Below, piece after piece: positions 11,401 through 20,760 of a stretch of DNA of 64,000 bases (its first letter is position 1; each line of letters begins with the position of its first letter). The translations under genes were made by a program, and so were the position numbers. The notes under the pieces were generated by a model. That model saw only the letters and a list, made by a program, of their open reading frames with translations, had not been told where the DNA came from and ran no database searches. The DNA lies in NCBI RefSeq assembly GCF_014652415.1, contig NZ_BMYT01000007.1, forward strand, positions 1 to 64,000, given 5' to 3'. This DNA is from Affinundibacterium macrobrachii. GTDB taxonomy: Bacteria > Pseudomonadota > Gammaproteobacteria > Burkholderiales > Burkholderiaceae_D.

Positions 11401-12692
11401 CTGGTGAAGTCTTGATCACGGATGATCATGGCCGTGAACGTGAACGTCATAAAGTACCTTACGGTGCAACTTTGATCGTAAAAGACGGTATGACGATCAA
11501 AGCAGGCACAGATTTGGCGACTTGGGATCCATTGACACGTCCGATCATTACTGAATACACCGGTCAAGTGAAGTTTGAAAACGTCGAAGAAGGCGTGACT
11601 GTTGCTAAGCAGGTTGATGATGTGACTGGTTTGTCCACATTAGTTGTTATCGATGCGAAACGTCGTGGTTCTGCTGGTGGTAAGAGCTTGCGTCCACAAG
11701 TGAAATTGTTGAACGAAGCTGGTGAAGAAGTGAAAATTTCTGGCACTGAGCACGCGGTAACGATTGGTTTCCAAGTCGGCGCTTTGATTACAGTGAAAGA
11801 CGGTCAACAAGTTCACGTTGGTGAAGTATTGGCGCGTATCCCAACTGAATCACAAAAAACTCGTGATATTACTGGTGGTCTCCCACGTGTTGCTGAGTTG
11901 TTCGAAGCGCGTTCACCAAAAGACGCTGGTATGTTGGCAGAAGTGACTGGTACGGTCGCGTTTGGTAAAGAAACCAAAGGTAAGCAACGTCTGGAAATCA
12001 CCGACATGGATGGTCAGAAACACGAGTTCTTGATCACCAAAGATAAACAAGTCTTGGTCCATGACGGTCAAGTTGTGAACAAAGGTGAAATGATTGTTGA
12101 CGGCCCAGCTGATCCACAAGACATCTTGCGCTTGTTGGGTATCGAAGCTTTGGCACGCTACATCGTTGATGAAGTTCAAGACGTGTATCGCTTACAAGGC
12201 GTTAAGATCAATGACAAGCACATTGAAGTCATCGTGCGTCAAATGTTGCGTCGTGTTGTGGTGGTGAATCCAGGCGATACCAACTACATCGTTGGTGAAC
12301 AAGTTGAACGTTCAGATTTGTTGGGCGAAAACGATCGCGTAACAGCGGCGAATGGTATTCCAGCAACTTACGAAAATATCTTGTTGGGTATTACCAAAGC
12401 TTCCTTGTCGACAGATTCTTTCATCTCTGCCGCTTCCTTCCAAGAGACCACACGTGTTCTCACAGAAGCAGCGATCATGGGCAAGAAAGATACACTGCGC
12501 GGCTTGAAAGAAAACGTCATTGTTGGTCGTTTGATTCCAGCTGGTACAGGTCTCGCATACCACCGCGCTCGCAAGATGAAAGAATCTTGGGAAGCCGATG
12601 AACGTGCAGCCTTGTTAGCTGCAGAAAAAGAAATCTTTACTCCAGCTGCCGCTGAAGTAGTGGCAAGTGATGTAAATAACGACGAAGCTTAA
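8460..12692 (+). CDS. rpoC: DNA-directed RNA polymerase subunit beta'
   Basis: A 1410-residue largest subunit of RNA polymerase. The N-terminal zinc site is visible as [20 protein letters not shown] near residues 70-90. The catalytic magnesium loop NADFDGDQM is near residue 460. The second zinc cluster lies around residues 890-910 ([15 protein letters not shown]), and the trigger loop region contains [16 protein letters not shown]. The start ATG at 8460 is 8 bases after GGAG and gives [12 protein letters not shown] as in relatives. It ends the rplJL-rpoBC unit at a strong terminator. Confidence 0.98.
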   Translation: MKALLDLFKQVQPNEQFDAIKIGLASPEKIRSWSYGEVKKPETINYRTFKPERDGLFCAKIFGPIKDYECLCGKYKRLKHRGVICEKCGVEVTLAKVRRERMGHIELASPTAHIWFLKSLPSRLGMVLDMTLRDIERVLYFEAYVVTDPGMTPLKKCQIMSEDDYAAKYEEYGDEFTAFMGAEGIRELLRSIDIDRDAETLRTELKESKSEAKIKKYSKRLKVLEAFQRSGIKPDWMIMEVLPVLPPELRPLVPLDGGRFATSDLNDLYRRVINRNNRLKRLMELRAPEIITRNEKRMLQEAVDSLLDNGRRGKAMTGANKRPLKSLAEMIKGKGGRFRQNLLGKRVDYSGRSVIVVGPQLKLHQCGLPKLMALELFKPFIFNKLELMGLATTIKAAKKLVEIQEPVVWDILEEVIREHPIMLNRAPTLHRLGIQAFEPVLIEGKAIQLHPLVCAAFNADFDGDQMAVHVPLSIEAQMEARTLMLASNNILFPSNGEPSIVPSQDIVLGLYYATREAINGKGEGMMFPDVSEAIRAWDNKEVELATRITVRITEYPKDKATGEFVKTVKRYETTVGRAILSEILPKGLPFSVLNRPLKKKEISKLIDTSFRKCGLRATVVFADQLMQSGFRLATRAGISICIDDMLVPPQKVTLLAAAEHEVKQIEQQYASGLVTAGERYNKVVDIWGKTGDEVGKAMMEQLKVEPVTRRDGTQGTQESFNAIYMMADSGARGSAAQIRQLAGMRGLMAKPDGSIIETPITANFREGLNVLQYFISTHGARKGLADTALKTANSGYLTRRLVDVTQDLVVIEDDCGTSNGSSMKAIVEGGEVNVPLRDLILGRVAANDIVNPETQETLYAAGTLLDEFMVEEIEALGIDEVKVRTPLTCDTRYGLCAMCYGRDLGRGNLVNAGESVGVIAAQSIGEPGTQLTMRTFHIGGAASRAAIASSVEAKSNGTIRFTATMRYVTNGKGDQIVISRSGEVLITDDHGRERERHKVPYGATLIVKDGMTIKAGTDLATWDPLTRPIITEYTGQVKFENVEEGVTVAKQVDDVTGLSTLVVIDAKRRGSAGGKSLRPQVKLLNEAGEEVKISGTEHAVTIGFQVGALITVKDGQQVHVGEVLARIPTESQKTRDITGGLPRVAELFEARSPKDAGMLAEVTGTVAFGKETKGKQRLEITDMDGQKHEFLITKDKQVLVHDGQVVNKGEMIVDGPADPQDILRLLGIEALARYIVDEVQDVYRLQGVKINDKHIEVIVRQMLRRVVVVNPGDTNYIVGEQVERSDLLGENDRVTAANGIPATYENILLGITKASLSTDSFISAASFQETTRVLTEAAIMGKKDTLRGLKENVIVGRLIPAGTGLAYHRARKMKESWEADERAALLAAEKEIFTPAAAEVVASDVNNDEA

Positions 12693-12715
12693 TGTAAATT
12701 TTGTGAGTCTGATTT

Positions 12716-12756
12716 AAAAAGACGGCACCGTAGAGTTTCTGCGGTGCCGTTTTTGT
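12716..12756 (+). terminator. Strong intrinsic terminator after rpoC
   Basis: A 9-bp perfect stem ACGGCACCG/CGGTGCCGT with an 11-base loop is flanked by AAAAAG on the left and TTTTTG on the right. It ends the ribosomal protein/RNA polymerase transcription unit. Confidence 0.93.
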
Positions 12757-12805
12757 TTGTCGAAGCTCATAGCAGATTTTGTTGAATAGAAAATGAAAAG
12801 TGTCC

Positions 12806-13606
12806 ATGCCTAAGCGTTTAGAATCCAATTTGATCGAGCAAGCTCTATATGAATTGAATCGCGCAACCGATTTTCCGCACATATCGATCGAAGTTGTTGA
12901 GGAAACTGGTTCAACCAACGCAGATTTGATGCAGAGAGTAAAGAGCTTGCATACGCCAACTTTGCTGGTGGCGCGACACCAAACCGCAGGGCGAGGTCGA
13001 GCAGGACGCACATGGCTATCGACACCGGATGGGGTGTTAACTTTTTCACTTGCTTGGGAATTTCCTGCAGGTGCGTCATCAATGATGGGATTACCCTTGG
13101 CAGTAGGGGTTGCGATTGCTGAGCGGCTGTTACAGCTTGGTGTCCCGGTGCAGTTAAAGTGGCCCAATGACATTTTACGAGATGCAAAAAAATTGGCAGG
13201 TATTTTGGTCGAATCTCAAGCAAGTCAGGCGCAAAGTAGTTGGGCAGTGATTGGGATTGGACTTAATTTATCGATACCAGCCGAATTGGAACGCGAAATC
13301 GGCCAAGAAGTGGCAGACGCTGCATGGTTGGCGCAAATGGATAGAAATCAATTGCTCGCGCAACTGCTGCAAGCATTACAAGTGGCTTTAACGGAGTTCT
13401 CTTTGCAAGGGTTTAGCGCCTTTGTAGAGCGTTGGAATCGTCTGCACGCACATGCGCAACAAATGGTGGTGATTATGGAGCAGGGTAAAGTGCTGCATCA
13501 AGGCATCGCATTTGGTGTCGATGCTCTCGGTTGTTTGTTGTTGCAGACAGAGCAAGGTGAGCAAAGGATACATTCTGGTGATGTCTCTTTGCGACCTTTG
13601 CCGTAA
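12806..13606 (+). CDS. birA: Biotin--[acetyl-CoA-carboxylase] ligase, monofunctional type
   Basis: A 266-residue cytoplasmic enzyme that makes biotinyl-AMP and attaches biotin to the carboxyl carrier protein. Catalytic motifs are ETGSTN at about residues 33-38, the adenylate loop GRGRAGRTW at 62-70, KWPND at 118-122, KLAGIL and GIGLNL. There is no room for the N-terminal helix-turn-helix of E. coli BirA, so it should not act as the bio operon repressor. The start is uncertain: ATG at 12806 is preferred, with GTG at 12800 possible; the Shine-Dalgarno sequence is weak. It sits directly upstream of coaX, a frequent pair in this group. Confidence 0.93.
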   Translation: MPKRLESNLIEQALYELNRATDFPHISIEVVEETGSTNADLMQRVKSLHTPTLLVARHQTAGRGRAGRTWLSTPDGVLTFSLAWEFPAGASSMMGLPLAVGVAIAERLLQLGVPVQLKWPNDILRDAKKLAGILVESQASQAQSSWAVIGIGLNLSIPAELEREIGQEVADAAWLAQMDRNQLLAQLLQALQVALTEFSLQGFSAFVERWNRLHAHAQQMVVIMEQGKVLHQGIAFGVDALGCLLLQTEQGEQRIHSGDVSLRPLP

Positions 13607-13648
13607 AATGATTCATTTGCAAAATATCGCTGTGATGTAAATTCTAAA

Positions 13649-14464
13649 ATGATAGATAAACCTCCCATGCTACTACTCATCGATGCCGGTAACACGCGTG
13701 TGAAGTGGGCATGTATCGCGCAAGATTTTGCTCAAGATGGCTTGCATTTTCCGCCAGCTTGGGAAGCGATAGGCTCAGTTTCGCATCAGGGGTTTGATCA
13801 GCTCAGTCAAGCGATTGCGCATTTTTCTGTTGTTAGTTGTTTGATCTCAAATGTGGCGGGCGATAGCTTGCAAGCCGAGATCGAACAACGCCTGCAAGTT
13901 TTGTTTCCGAGTTTGCCAATTCGACGTTTTCGCTCTCAAGCAATATGCGCAGGAGTACGCAATCATTATCTTGAACCGACTAAGTTAGGTTCAGATCGAT
14001 TCGCATCAATGATTGCCGCACATACGCAATTTTGCGGTCAAGATTTGATCGTCGCCACATGCGGTACTGCCACCACGATCGATGCGATCACCGATAGTGG
14101 TGATTTTTTAGGTGGCATGATTTTGCCGGGCTTGCAGTTAATGGCTAGTTCACTCGCTAAAAATACTGCGCAATTGCCACAAATCGCCCAGCACACTGAT
14201 ATGCCAAATTTATTTGCGACCCAAACTGATCAGGCGATCGCCAGTGGTTGTGTGCATGCGCAAATTGGGGCAATCTTATCTGCGGTGGCACGCTTTGTGG
14301 AACAACATCAACGTCAACCACTATTGTTGATTTCTGGCGGTGCTGCGCCTTACCTTATTCCGCAATTACGCCATGTGAAGAATTTACAGTGGCAGCATGT
14401 AGAAAATCTAGTACTGACTGGTTTATGGATTGCCAGCCAAGCTGAGACAACCATTCATTCCTGA
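13649..14464 (+). CDS. coaX: Type III pantothenate kinase
   Basis: Phosphorylates pantothenate in the first step of coenzyme A synthesis; type III enzymes belong to the ASKHA fold and are not feedback-inhibited by CoA. Motifs seen are the phosphate loop LLLIDAGNTRVKWA, YLEPTKLGSDRFASMIAAH, the TCGTATTID loop and the late ISGGAAP. The length is 271 residues from the ATG at 13649; the ATG at 13667 would start directly at the first beta strand and is equally plausible because neither has a clear ribosome binding site. The gene is 42 bp after birA. Confidence 0.93.
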   Translation: MIDKPPMLLLIDAGNTRVKWACIAQDFAQDGLHFPPAWEAIGSVSHQGFDQLSQAIAHFSVVSCLISNVAGDSLQAEIEQRLQVLFPSLPIRRFRSQAICAGVRNHYLEPTKLGSDRFASMIAAHTQFCGQDLIVATCGTATTIDAITDSGDFLGGMILPGLQLMASSLAKNTAQLPQIAQHTDMPNLFATQTDQAIASGCVHAQIGAILSAVARFVEQHQRQPLLLISGGAAPYLIPQLRHVKNLQWQHVENLVLTGLWIASQAETTIHS

Positions 14465-14497
14465 TCCTCCTGATATTCCTGATAGAGACTTTCGATT

Positions 14498-15169
14498 ATG
14501 TTGCGATTTTTTTTCTGGGCACTATTAATCATTAACGCAATTTTGCTATCGTTCAATTTTGGCTTGTTCGATAATATGTTTGAAAATACGCGCGAGCCCT
14601 TGCGAATGAAGGCAGAGAAGAATCCTGACAAAATCAAATTATTAAATGCGAACGAAGCACAGGATTTGATCGATGCACAAACCAAGAAAGCAGAACCAAT
14701 TTTAGCTTGCCTTGAAGTCTCTGGATTTACTGCGGCAGAGGGTAAAAGTTTTGATGAGAAATTGAAACCCTTAGCTTTGGCTGAGCGTTTAACGCGTACC
14801 GAGTTGGCTGAGGTTGCTACAAACATGGTGTACTTGCCTTCCTTGGGTAGTAAAGACGCAGCAGAAAAAAAAGCAGCACAACTTCGTAAGCTCGGCGTAA
14901 CCGAATTCTATATCGTGCAGGATCAAACTCCTTTGCGTTGGGGCATTTCACTTGGAGTGTTTAAAACACCTGAAGCGGCAAAAACACATCTGGCAAATCT
15001 GGCAAAAAAAGGTTTGAAAGAAGCCAAACTAGCACCACGTAGCGTTAGCGCTGCGAAGATCAATTATCGCCTCGAAAATCTGAACGAAGAAGAGAAGCAA
15101 GCCATCATTCAGATTAAATCTGCGTTTCCACAAATTCAAAGTCAAGCATGCAAAAGCAGTAGTGAGTAG
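14498..15169 (+). CDS. SPOR-domain inner-membrane protein
   Basis: A 223-residue protein with one N-terminal membrane anchor (residues 2-24, FFFWALLIINAILLSFNFG) and a periplasmic remainder. The region from about residue 105 to 185 matches the SPOR fold: VYLPSLGSKDAAEKKAAQL, then WGISLGVFKTPEAAKTHLANL. SPOR domains bind denuded peptidoglycan at division sites. The family is recognised, but the exact protein is not a named division factor. It starts 33 bp after coaX and is probably in the same transcription unit. The role in cell-wall biology is inferred from the domain. Confidence 0.8.
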   Translation: MLRFFFWALLIINAILLSFNFGLFDNMFENTREPLRMKAEKNPDKIKLLNANEAQDLIDAQTKKAEPILACLEVSGFTAAEGKSFDEKLKPLALAERLTRTELAEVATNMVYLPSLGSKDAAEKKAAQLRKLGVTEFYIVQDQTPLRWGISLGVFKTPEAAKTHLANLAKKGLKEAKLAPRSVSAAKINYRLENLNEEEKQAIIQIKSAFPQIQSQACKSSSE

Positions 15170-15220
15170 TCCGACTCTGTATTTTGCTTCGTTTTCACTG
15201 TTAACTTATTCTTCAAGATC

Positions 15221-16033
15221 ATGACGTCCGCCGCATTTCATTTCAAACAGGGAACGGTTCCATTATTGGTTTCTATGCCGCACGTTGGCACCGAGATTCC
15301 AGATTCCGTATTAGCCCAACTGCATCCAATCGCGCAACGGAAGACCGACACCGATTGGCATTTACCCTTGCTATACAACATGCTCGATGAACTTGGTGCA
15401 TCGACTATTCAGGCCAAGTATTCACGTTATGTGATTGATTTAAACCGCCCCTCAGATGATATGAATCTGTATCCGGGGCAAGATACGACGGGCTTGTGTC
15501 CGGTTGATACTTTCGCCAAAGAACCCTTGTACCGCAATGGCATCGGCCCCGATGCGGCAGAGGTGCAAGATCGTATTCAACGATATTGGCAGCCGTATCA
15601 CCATCAATTGCAAACCGAACTCGCGCGTTTGCGTGATTTGCATGGCGCTGTGATTTTATGGGATGCACATTCAATTGCCTCTCAAGTGCCGAGATTTTTT
15701 GCAGGGAAATTACCTGATTTAAATTTTGGTACAGCCGATCAAAAATCATGTGATGCCGGCTTGCAGCAAGCCTTGGCGGACTTGATGCAGCAAACAGTTA
15801 CTCCGTATTCGTATGTATTTAATGGACGTTTTAAAGGCGGCCATATTACGCGCCATTACGGACAACCACAGCAAGGTATTCATGCCGTGCAATTAGAAAT
15901 GAGTCAATGCCTGTACATGAATGAGGCTATGCCATACGAATACCGTGTTGATTTGGCACAGCAAGTTCAGCCTTTGCTCAGAAAATTATTAGCAGCTTGC
16001 CTGACGTGGGCACAGCAGACGACAGGACGGTAA
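15221..16033 (+). CDS. hutG: N-formylglutamate deformylase
   Basis: A 270-residue cytoplasmic amidohydrolase that splits N-formyl-L-glutamate into glutamate and formate, the last step of the five-step histidine degradation route. Family features are PLLVSMPHVGTEIPD near the start, YVIDLNRPSDD, a metal/active-site stretch ILWDAHSI and a late VQLEMSQCLYM. It is separated from hutF by 4 bp, so the two are co-translated. hutH, hutU and hutI are not in the window. Confidence 0.94.
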   Translation: MTSAAFHFKQGTVPLLVSMPHVGTEIPDSVLAQLHPIAQRKTDTDWHLPLLYNMLDELGASTIQAKYSRYVIDLNRPSDDMNLYPGQDTTGLCPVDTFAKEPLYRNGIGPDAAEVQDRIQRYWQPYHHQLQTELARLRDLHGAVILWDAHSIASQVPRFFAGKLPDLNFGTADQKSCDAGLQQALADLMQQTVTPYSYVFNGRFKGGHITRHYGQPQQGIHAVQLEMSQCLYMNEAMPYEYRVDLAQQVQPLLRKLLAACLTWAQQTTGR

Positions 16034-16037
16034 GACC

Positions 16038-17402
16038 ATGGTACAAACTTTATTTGCCAAGCACGCTTTGTTGCCTTCTGGTTGGACCAGTGATGTACGT
16101 TTGCATTGGAACGATGATGGTAATTTATCGCAGATTGAAACCGCAGTAACAGCAGATCCGTACGAGCGCCAGTGTGGCTATGTTTCGCCTGGTATGACGA
16201 ATCTTCATTCGCATGCATTTCAAAGAGCGATGGCAGGAATGACAGAAGTGGCTGGTGAAGGACCTGATAGTTTTTGGACTTGGCGTGATCTCATGTATCG
16301 CTACGCGCTAGCGATTTCGCCAGAGCAAATGCAGGCGATCGCTGCGCAGTTATATTCAGAATGTTTACGCCATGGATATACCTCGGTGTGCGAGTTCCAT
16401 TATGTACATCGTGCGCCCAATGGTGCGTTTTATAGTGATATCGCAGAGACTGCGCGCCAAGTAATTGCAGGTGCGCAGCAAACCGGTATCGGCATTACGA
16501 TGCTGCCGGTTCTATACAGTTATGCCGATTTCAAGCAACTCCCTTTGCGCGAAGATCAACGACGTTTCAATACCAATGTTGAGCAAATTTTGCGCATCAT
16601 CGAGTCGCTAGAAAATCAGCGCAATGCGCAAACCGAGATTGGCGTTGCGCCACATTCTTTGCGTGCTGCTAGTACGGATCAAATCCGCGACGTGGTAGCA
16701 GGATTGGCTGCAGGTCGGCCGATACATATTCATATCGCCGAGCAGATGCGCGAAGTCAATGCTTGCTTAGCAGCGACCGGTAAGCGCCCCGTTGAATTAC
16801 TGTTTGATACGCAAACCGTTGATGCGCGCTGGTGTTTAGTACATGCCACGCATTTGAATGCACATGAAGTAGCTAGCATGGCTGCTAGTCAATCAGTCGC
16901 CGGTATTTGTACTTCAACTGAGGGGAATTTAGGCGATGGATTTTTTGAACTGCCAGATTACATCGCAGCGCAAGGACGTTTTGGTATTGGTACCGACAGT
17001 CACGCGTCGCAAAGTGTGGTCGAAGAAATTCGTTGGCTTGAGTATGGCCAACGATTGAAAATGCAAGGACGTAATATCGCAAGCGTTAAAGGTCAAAGAC
17101 GCGTTGCTGATTTTTTGTGGCAGCAATGTTTGCTTGGTGGTGCGCAAGCTTCTGGGCGTGCAGTAGGTGCGCTAGAAGTGGGTAAACGTGCTGACATGAT
17201 TATTTTTGATGATCAACATCCGAATTTGCAATGTAGTTCGGTGGACGATGTTTTGAGCAGCGTCGTATTTACGGGCAATGACAATTTGATTCGCGACGTT
17301 TTTGTTGGAGGACAATGCGTAGTAGAAAATGGCAAGCATCGAAATCAAGCCGAAATCAACGCAAACTACATCGCCTGCATGCAACAATTGCGACAGTTAT
17401 AA
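16038..17402 (+). CDS. hutF: Formimidoylglutamate deiminase
   Basis: A 454-residue amidohydrolase-superfamily enzyme that converts N-formimidoyl-L-glutamate to N-formylglutamate plus ammonia and feeds HutG. The first metal-binding motif is TNLHSHAFQRAMAG near residues 53-66. Other conserved pieces are GIGVAPHSLRA, HIHIAEQMREV, HATHLN and FGIGTDSHAS, which hold the remaining histidines and the aspartate. It lies 4 bp after hutG, which confirms the five-step (HutF/HutG) rather than the formiminotransferase branch. Confidence 0.95.
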   Translation: MVQTLFAKHALLPSGWTSDVRLHWNDDGNLSQIETAVTADPYERQCGYVSPGMTNLHSHAFQRAMAGMTEVAGEGPDSFWTWRDLMYRYALAISPEQMQAIAAQLYSECLRHGYTSVCEFHYVHRAPNGAFYSDIAETARQVIAGAQQTGIGITMLPVLYSYADFKQLPLREDQRRFNTNVEQILRIIESLENQRNAQTEIGVAPHSLRAASTDQIRDVVAGLAAGRPIHIHIAEQMREVNACLAATGKRPVELLFDTQTVDARWCLVHATHLNAHEVASMAASQSVAGICTSTEGNLGDGFFELPDYIAAQGRFGIGTDSHASQSVVEEIRWLEYGQRLKMQGRNIASVKGQRRVADFLWQQCLLGGAQASGRAVGALEVGKRADMIIFDDQHPNLQCSSVDDVLSSVVFTGNDNLIRDVFVGGQCVVENGKHRNQAEINANYIACMQQLRQL

Positions 17403-17450
17403 AAAGATATTTGGTTCGAAGTGACCTATAAAAAATGAAATGGAGACATA

Positions 17451-19406
17451 GTGAAAACGCTTACCTCAACACTAGCAATAGTGGACGTAACTAAGAACGC
17501 AACCAAGAACGCAAATAACAACGCAAATAACAACCCAACTAAGAATGTAGCGAAGCAGTTCATAACTAAACTCGGCATGGCCTTGCTTAGCGCTGGATTG
17601 ATTAGCACACCAGTATTCGCAGGAACGATGACAGAAAGCTCTGTTGCTAATGCGCCAGTGAGTGCGCTTTCCAGTACGGCTTCTAGTGCTGCATTGAGTA
17701 AGGGCGCATCGACTTCTTTAGAGGCGCGTTTGCGCCAATTAGATAGCTTGCTGGCTGAGCAATGGGAGTATGGTTTAAGAACCAATCCTGAATACGCTTC
17801 GATGTTGGGCGATAAGCGTTTTAATGATCAATTGCGTGACTTCTCGCAAACCGCGATTGACGCGAATTTGAAAAAGAGTCGGGAATTTCTACGTCGCTTT
17901 CAAGCGATCGACACCACCGGATTCGACGTCCAACAAAAGTTGAATAAAGATCTCATGGTGCGTCAATTGCAAGAAGAGTTAGCTGCCGCGCGTTTTACGC
18001 CTTGGCAGATGCCAGTGTTACAGAATTCTGGCTTGCATTTAGATATGCCTGAGTTAGTGTCGATGTTGAGTTTTGCTAGCGTCAAAGATTATGAGGATTA
18101 CATTGCACGCTTACATAAGCTGCCAACATTGTTTGAACAAACAATCGTGCAAATGCGTAAAGGCGTAAAAAATAAATTGATGCCGCCACAATTTTTGTTG
18201 CCTAAGATCGCCCGTCAGTGCGAGGATATTGTGGCAATGAGTATGGAAACCTCGCCGTTTGCAAAACCGATCATGCAGTTTCCTGCAACATTTTCTGATG
18301 CGGACAAGCAAAGACTTAAAGCGGAAGTGTTAGCAGCAATCCAAAATAAGCTGATTCCTGCGTATAAAAACTTTGCCGATTTTGTGCGTACCGACTATGC
18401 GCCACATGGACGTCAACATGTTGGTTTGTGGTCTTTGCCGAATGGTGCGGCGCGTTATCAATTACAAGTGAAGACGCAAACCACGACGAATAAAACACCC
18501 GAGGAAATTCATCAAATTGGTTTGCGTGAAGTTGCTCGTATCGAGTCGGAGATGTTAGCAGTCGCCAAGAAATTAGGATTTCCCGATTTAAAATCCTTTA
18601 ATGCCGCGATGGAAAAAAATCCTGACTTGCATCCAAAGTCACGTCAGGAAATTCTTGATCTGTATGGCAAATATACGGATCAAATGTATGCAAAAATTCC
18701 TGAGCTATTTGGCCGTTTGCCAAAAGCCAAGGTCAAGATAATGGCGGTAGAAGAGTTTCGCGAAAAGGAAGCGGCTGGCGCTTCGTATAACCCCGGCGCT
18801 GCCGATGGTTCGCGTCCCGGACATGTCATGGTTAACACAGGTGATTTTGCCAATCGCATGACTTTGTCGATTGAGACCACCGCATTGCATGAAGGGGTGC
18901 CCGGACATCATATGCAAATCGCCATCGCACAAGAACTAGAAGGTCTGCCTGCGTATCGGCAACAAGGCGGCAACAATGCCTATGTCGAGGGTTGGGCCTT
19001 GTATTCTGAACGACTTGGACGTGAGCTGGGATTCTTTCAAGATCCGTATAGCTTCTATGGTCATTTGCAAGATGAGATGTTGCGTGCGATCCGTTTAGTG
19101 GTCGATACCGGCTTACATTATAAAAAATGGGATAGACAACAGGTAGTCGACTTTTTCCGCAATCATTCGGGTATTGAAGAGGTTGAGATTCAGAGTGAAA
19201 CAGATCGTTATATCGCTTGGCCCGGTCAAGCTTTGGGTTACAAGATTGGGCAATTGAAAATCTTGGAATTGCGCGATTATGCGAGTAAGACCTTAGGCAG
19301 CAAATTCAGCTTAAAAGAATTTCATGATGAAATTTTAGGTGCTGGGGCGTTGTCTTTAGATGTGCTTGAAGCGAGGATTAAAGCTTGGGTTGTAAAAAAA
19401 TCTTGA
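17451..19406 (+). CDS. DUF885 family exported protein, peptidase-like
   Basis: A 651-residue protein of the DUF885 family, whose members resemble zinc-dependent peptidases; substrates are unknown to me. The metal-type motif HEGVPGHH is near residue 480, followed by NAYVEGWALYSERLG and the late GQALGYKIGQLKI. The GTG at 17451 is chosen because TGGAGA precedes it at good spacing. The N terminus is odd: an Asn/Lys-rich stretch of about 35 residues, encoded by a 12-bp tandem repeat, comes before a normal signal-peptide core (MALLSAGLISTPVFA). A start at the later ATG near 17577 would leave almost no positively charged n-region. Confidence 0.85.
   Translation: MKTLTSTLAIVDVTKNATKNANNNANNNPTKNVAKQFITKLGMALLSAGLISTPVFAGTMTESSVANAPVSALSSTASSAALSKGASTSLEARLRQLDSLLAEQWEYGLRTNPEYASMLGDKRFNDQLRDFSQTAIDANLKKSREFLRRFQAIDTTGFDVQQKLNKDLMVRQLQEELAAARFTPWQMPVLQNSGLHLDMPELVSMLSFASVKDYEDYIARLHKLPTLFEQTIVQMRKGVKNKLMPPQFLLPKIARQCEDIVAMSMETSPFAKPIMQFPATFSDADKQRLKAEVLAAIQNKLIPAYKNFADFVRTDYAPHGRQHVGLWSLPNGAARYQLQVKTQTTTNKTPEEIHQIGLREVARIESEMLAVAKKLGFPDLKSFNAAMEKNPDLHPKSRQEILDLYGKYTDQMYAKIPELFGRLPKAKVKIMAVEEFREKEAAGASYNPGAADGSRPGHVMVNTGDFANRMTLSIETTALHEGVPGHHMQIAIAQELEGLPAYRQQGGNNAYVEGWALYSERLGRELGFFQDPYSFYGHLQDEMLRAIRLVVDTGLHYKKWDRQQVVDFFRNHSGIEEVEIQSETDRYIAWPGQALGYKIGQLKILELRDYASKTLGSKFSLKEFHDEILGAGALSLDVLEARIKAWVVKKS
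17508..17534 (+). repeat. 12-bp in-frame tandem repeat in the DUF885 gene
   Basis: AACGCAAATAAC occurs twice in direct tandem with a further AAC, and diverged copies of AAGAACGCAACC flank it upstream. It encodes the Asn/Ala-rich N-terminal extension. The unit is a multiple of three, so copy-number change would alter length without a frameshift. Confidence 0.8.
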
Positions 19407-19527
19407 TAGCCTGACTAGTAGCGATTGCCAGTGATCCGTTGTGAAAAGGAATGATGACGACTGATCACTAGATGAAGTTAATTGAATTGCATTTCTGTAG
19501 TACTAGAAGTGAATAAAATTCGCGGAG

Positions 19528-19570
19528 CGGACGATGAAATTTGTGGTTTTATCGTCCGTTTTTGTTTTTT
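19528..19570 (+). terminator. Intrinsic terminator downstream of the DUF885 gene
   Basis: The stem CGGACGAT/ATCGTCCG (8 bp) has a 15-base A/T-rich loop and is followed by TTTTTGTTTTTT. It lies 122 bp past the DUF885 stop and ahead of a small gene with its own ribosome binding site. Confidence 0.88.
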
Positions 19571-19652
19571 CTAGGGGAAATAAATTTCTCAATAATGAAC
19601 GCGCGAGTAGAATCAAACGCCAGTAGTCCTTTTTGCATAACAAGGAGGCGGT

Positions 19653-19928
19653 ATGAGTGGATTTGCAATGCCAGTGTATATGTTGGAATTTACGCCCAAG
19701 ACTATCGCCTCATTGCTATCGCAGGCAGCGATCGAAGGAACCGTAGTTAATCTCGATGTTTATGCGAGAAACGATCTGGCAATCAAACTCGAAGCTAGCG
19801 GCCAGCGGTTGAAAGCGACTCCAGAGTTATTTCGTATTACCACGGTGCGTGATGGTGTGACTAATGAACACGACTGGAACTTCACGATATTGCGTGAGTC
19901 AGCAGATCGCAGCCGTAAGAAAAAATAG
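19653..19928 (+). CDS. Small hypothetical protein, 91 residues
   Basis: I do not recognise this protein. The open frame starts at an ATG preceded by AAGGAGGCGGT, one of the strongest Shine-Dalgarno sequences in the window, which supports real translation. It is soluble in appearance, with no signal or membrane segment, and ends in a basic tail (ADRSRKKK). It sits between a terminator and a convergent DUF882 gene. Its stop codon directly abuts the stop codon of that gene with no intervening base, so no room remains for a dedicated terminator. No function can be assigned. Confidence 0.75.
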   Translation: MSGFAMPVYMLEFTPKTIASLLSQAAIEGTVVNLDVYARNDLAIKLEASGQRLKATPELFRITTVRDGVTNEHDWNFTILRESADRSRKKK

Positions 19929-20573
19929 CTATCCTTTCCAGCTTCTTTGTAGTCCCGTATCTGTGTGTATCCAACCACCGCGGCTGCTAGCGCGGAAATA
20001 AAATCCTACGCCGCCTTGCTTAAAGCTTTGAATTAGCTCGCCCAAGACTTCTTCATGCAGATCACCGATGCGAATATCGGCAGCTCGGCCTTCTAGATGC
20101 AAAGATTTTCTTGCTGCAGGAATTCCATCTTCACGCAATCTTTGATTTGACTCCGGAGTTCGATAAGCCGACAACACTTCTAAAGGCTTGGTCATCCCGA
20201 AGCGGGCGATGAAAGCTTGAGTCGCCCATAAAGTTTCTAATAGTTTGGGATCGATACGCGCAGTTTTCTTGCCGTGCACATCGCGCAAAATATGGCAGAA
20301 CTGCTCATAGGCGGAATCAATTACTTCACCATCTTTCCAATACAACAGCTTCAGTCGTTCGCCGCTCGCTGGACGAATTAAATCTAAAGTCCGCGGCTTG
20401 AGCCAAAATTCAAGGTCGAGTACTTGCGCATCAAATAAATCGGGAGGTGGTGTTAGTTTGCTGGATTTGTTGTCAGCATCTTGTGCTTGGCTGAGCAAAG
20501 GGCGACTACCGATCACAAGTCCAGTAGCCGTTAGCAACAAGGATTTTTTTAAGAACTGGCGACGATTTTGCAT
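19929..20573 (-). CDS. DUF882 / YcbK-like peptidase M15-fold protein, exported
   Basis: A 214-residue protein with a twin-arginine signal (NRRQFLKKSLLLTATGLVIG), so likely exported folded by Tat. The mature part belongs to the DUF882/peptidase M15A group (YcbK-like), related to D,D-carboxypeptidases. The expected zinc ligands appear in SAYRTPESNQRL, SLHLEGRAADIRI and the C-terminal GGWIHTDTGLQRSW. Family members are thought to act on murein; the exact activity is not established here. It is monocistronic and convergent with the small gene at 19653. Confidence 0.88.
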   Translation of the reverse strand: MQNRRQFLKKSLLLTATGLVIGSRPLLSQAQDADNKSSKLTPPPDLFDAQVLDLEFWLKPRTLDLIRPASGERLKLLYWKDGEVIDSAYEQFCHILRDVHGKKTARIDPKLLETLWATQAFIARFGMTKPLEVLSAYRTPESNQRLREDGIPAARKSLHLEGRAADIRIGDLHEEVLGELIQSFKQGGVGFYFRASSRGGWIHTDTGLQRSWKG

Positions 20574-20760
20574 GGTGATGGCATCAAAAAATTCAGATGA
20601 GAAATTCTAACGGCTTAAGAAGGTTTTGCGTACTTTCTGGTTTCATTTCTTTTTACTATTTGTCCCGGGAGATTCAAGGTGGGATTGACTAGTTACCCTA
20701 TAATGCATGCTTTGCTGTGCCATCTACTTTTGCTTGTTTCATCATACTTTTGATTGCATT

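Noticed and set aside
10923-11567. Minus-strand frame of 214 codons inside rpoC
   Set aside because: Shadow of the rpoC reading frame, with a residue pattern unlike a real protein.
12806-12890. BirA as a biotin operon repressor
   Set aside because: The N terminus is too short to hold the helix-turn-helix domain.
17669-17698. CRISPR or short tandem arrays
   Set aside because: No regularly spaced direct repeats with unique spacers were seen anywhere in the window.
20685-20704. TTGACT plus TATAAT as a standard promoter for the PhyH gene
   Set aside because: The spacer is only about 8 bases, so the two cannot be a -35/-10 pair; TATAAT alone is kept as a note.
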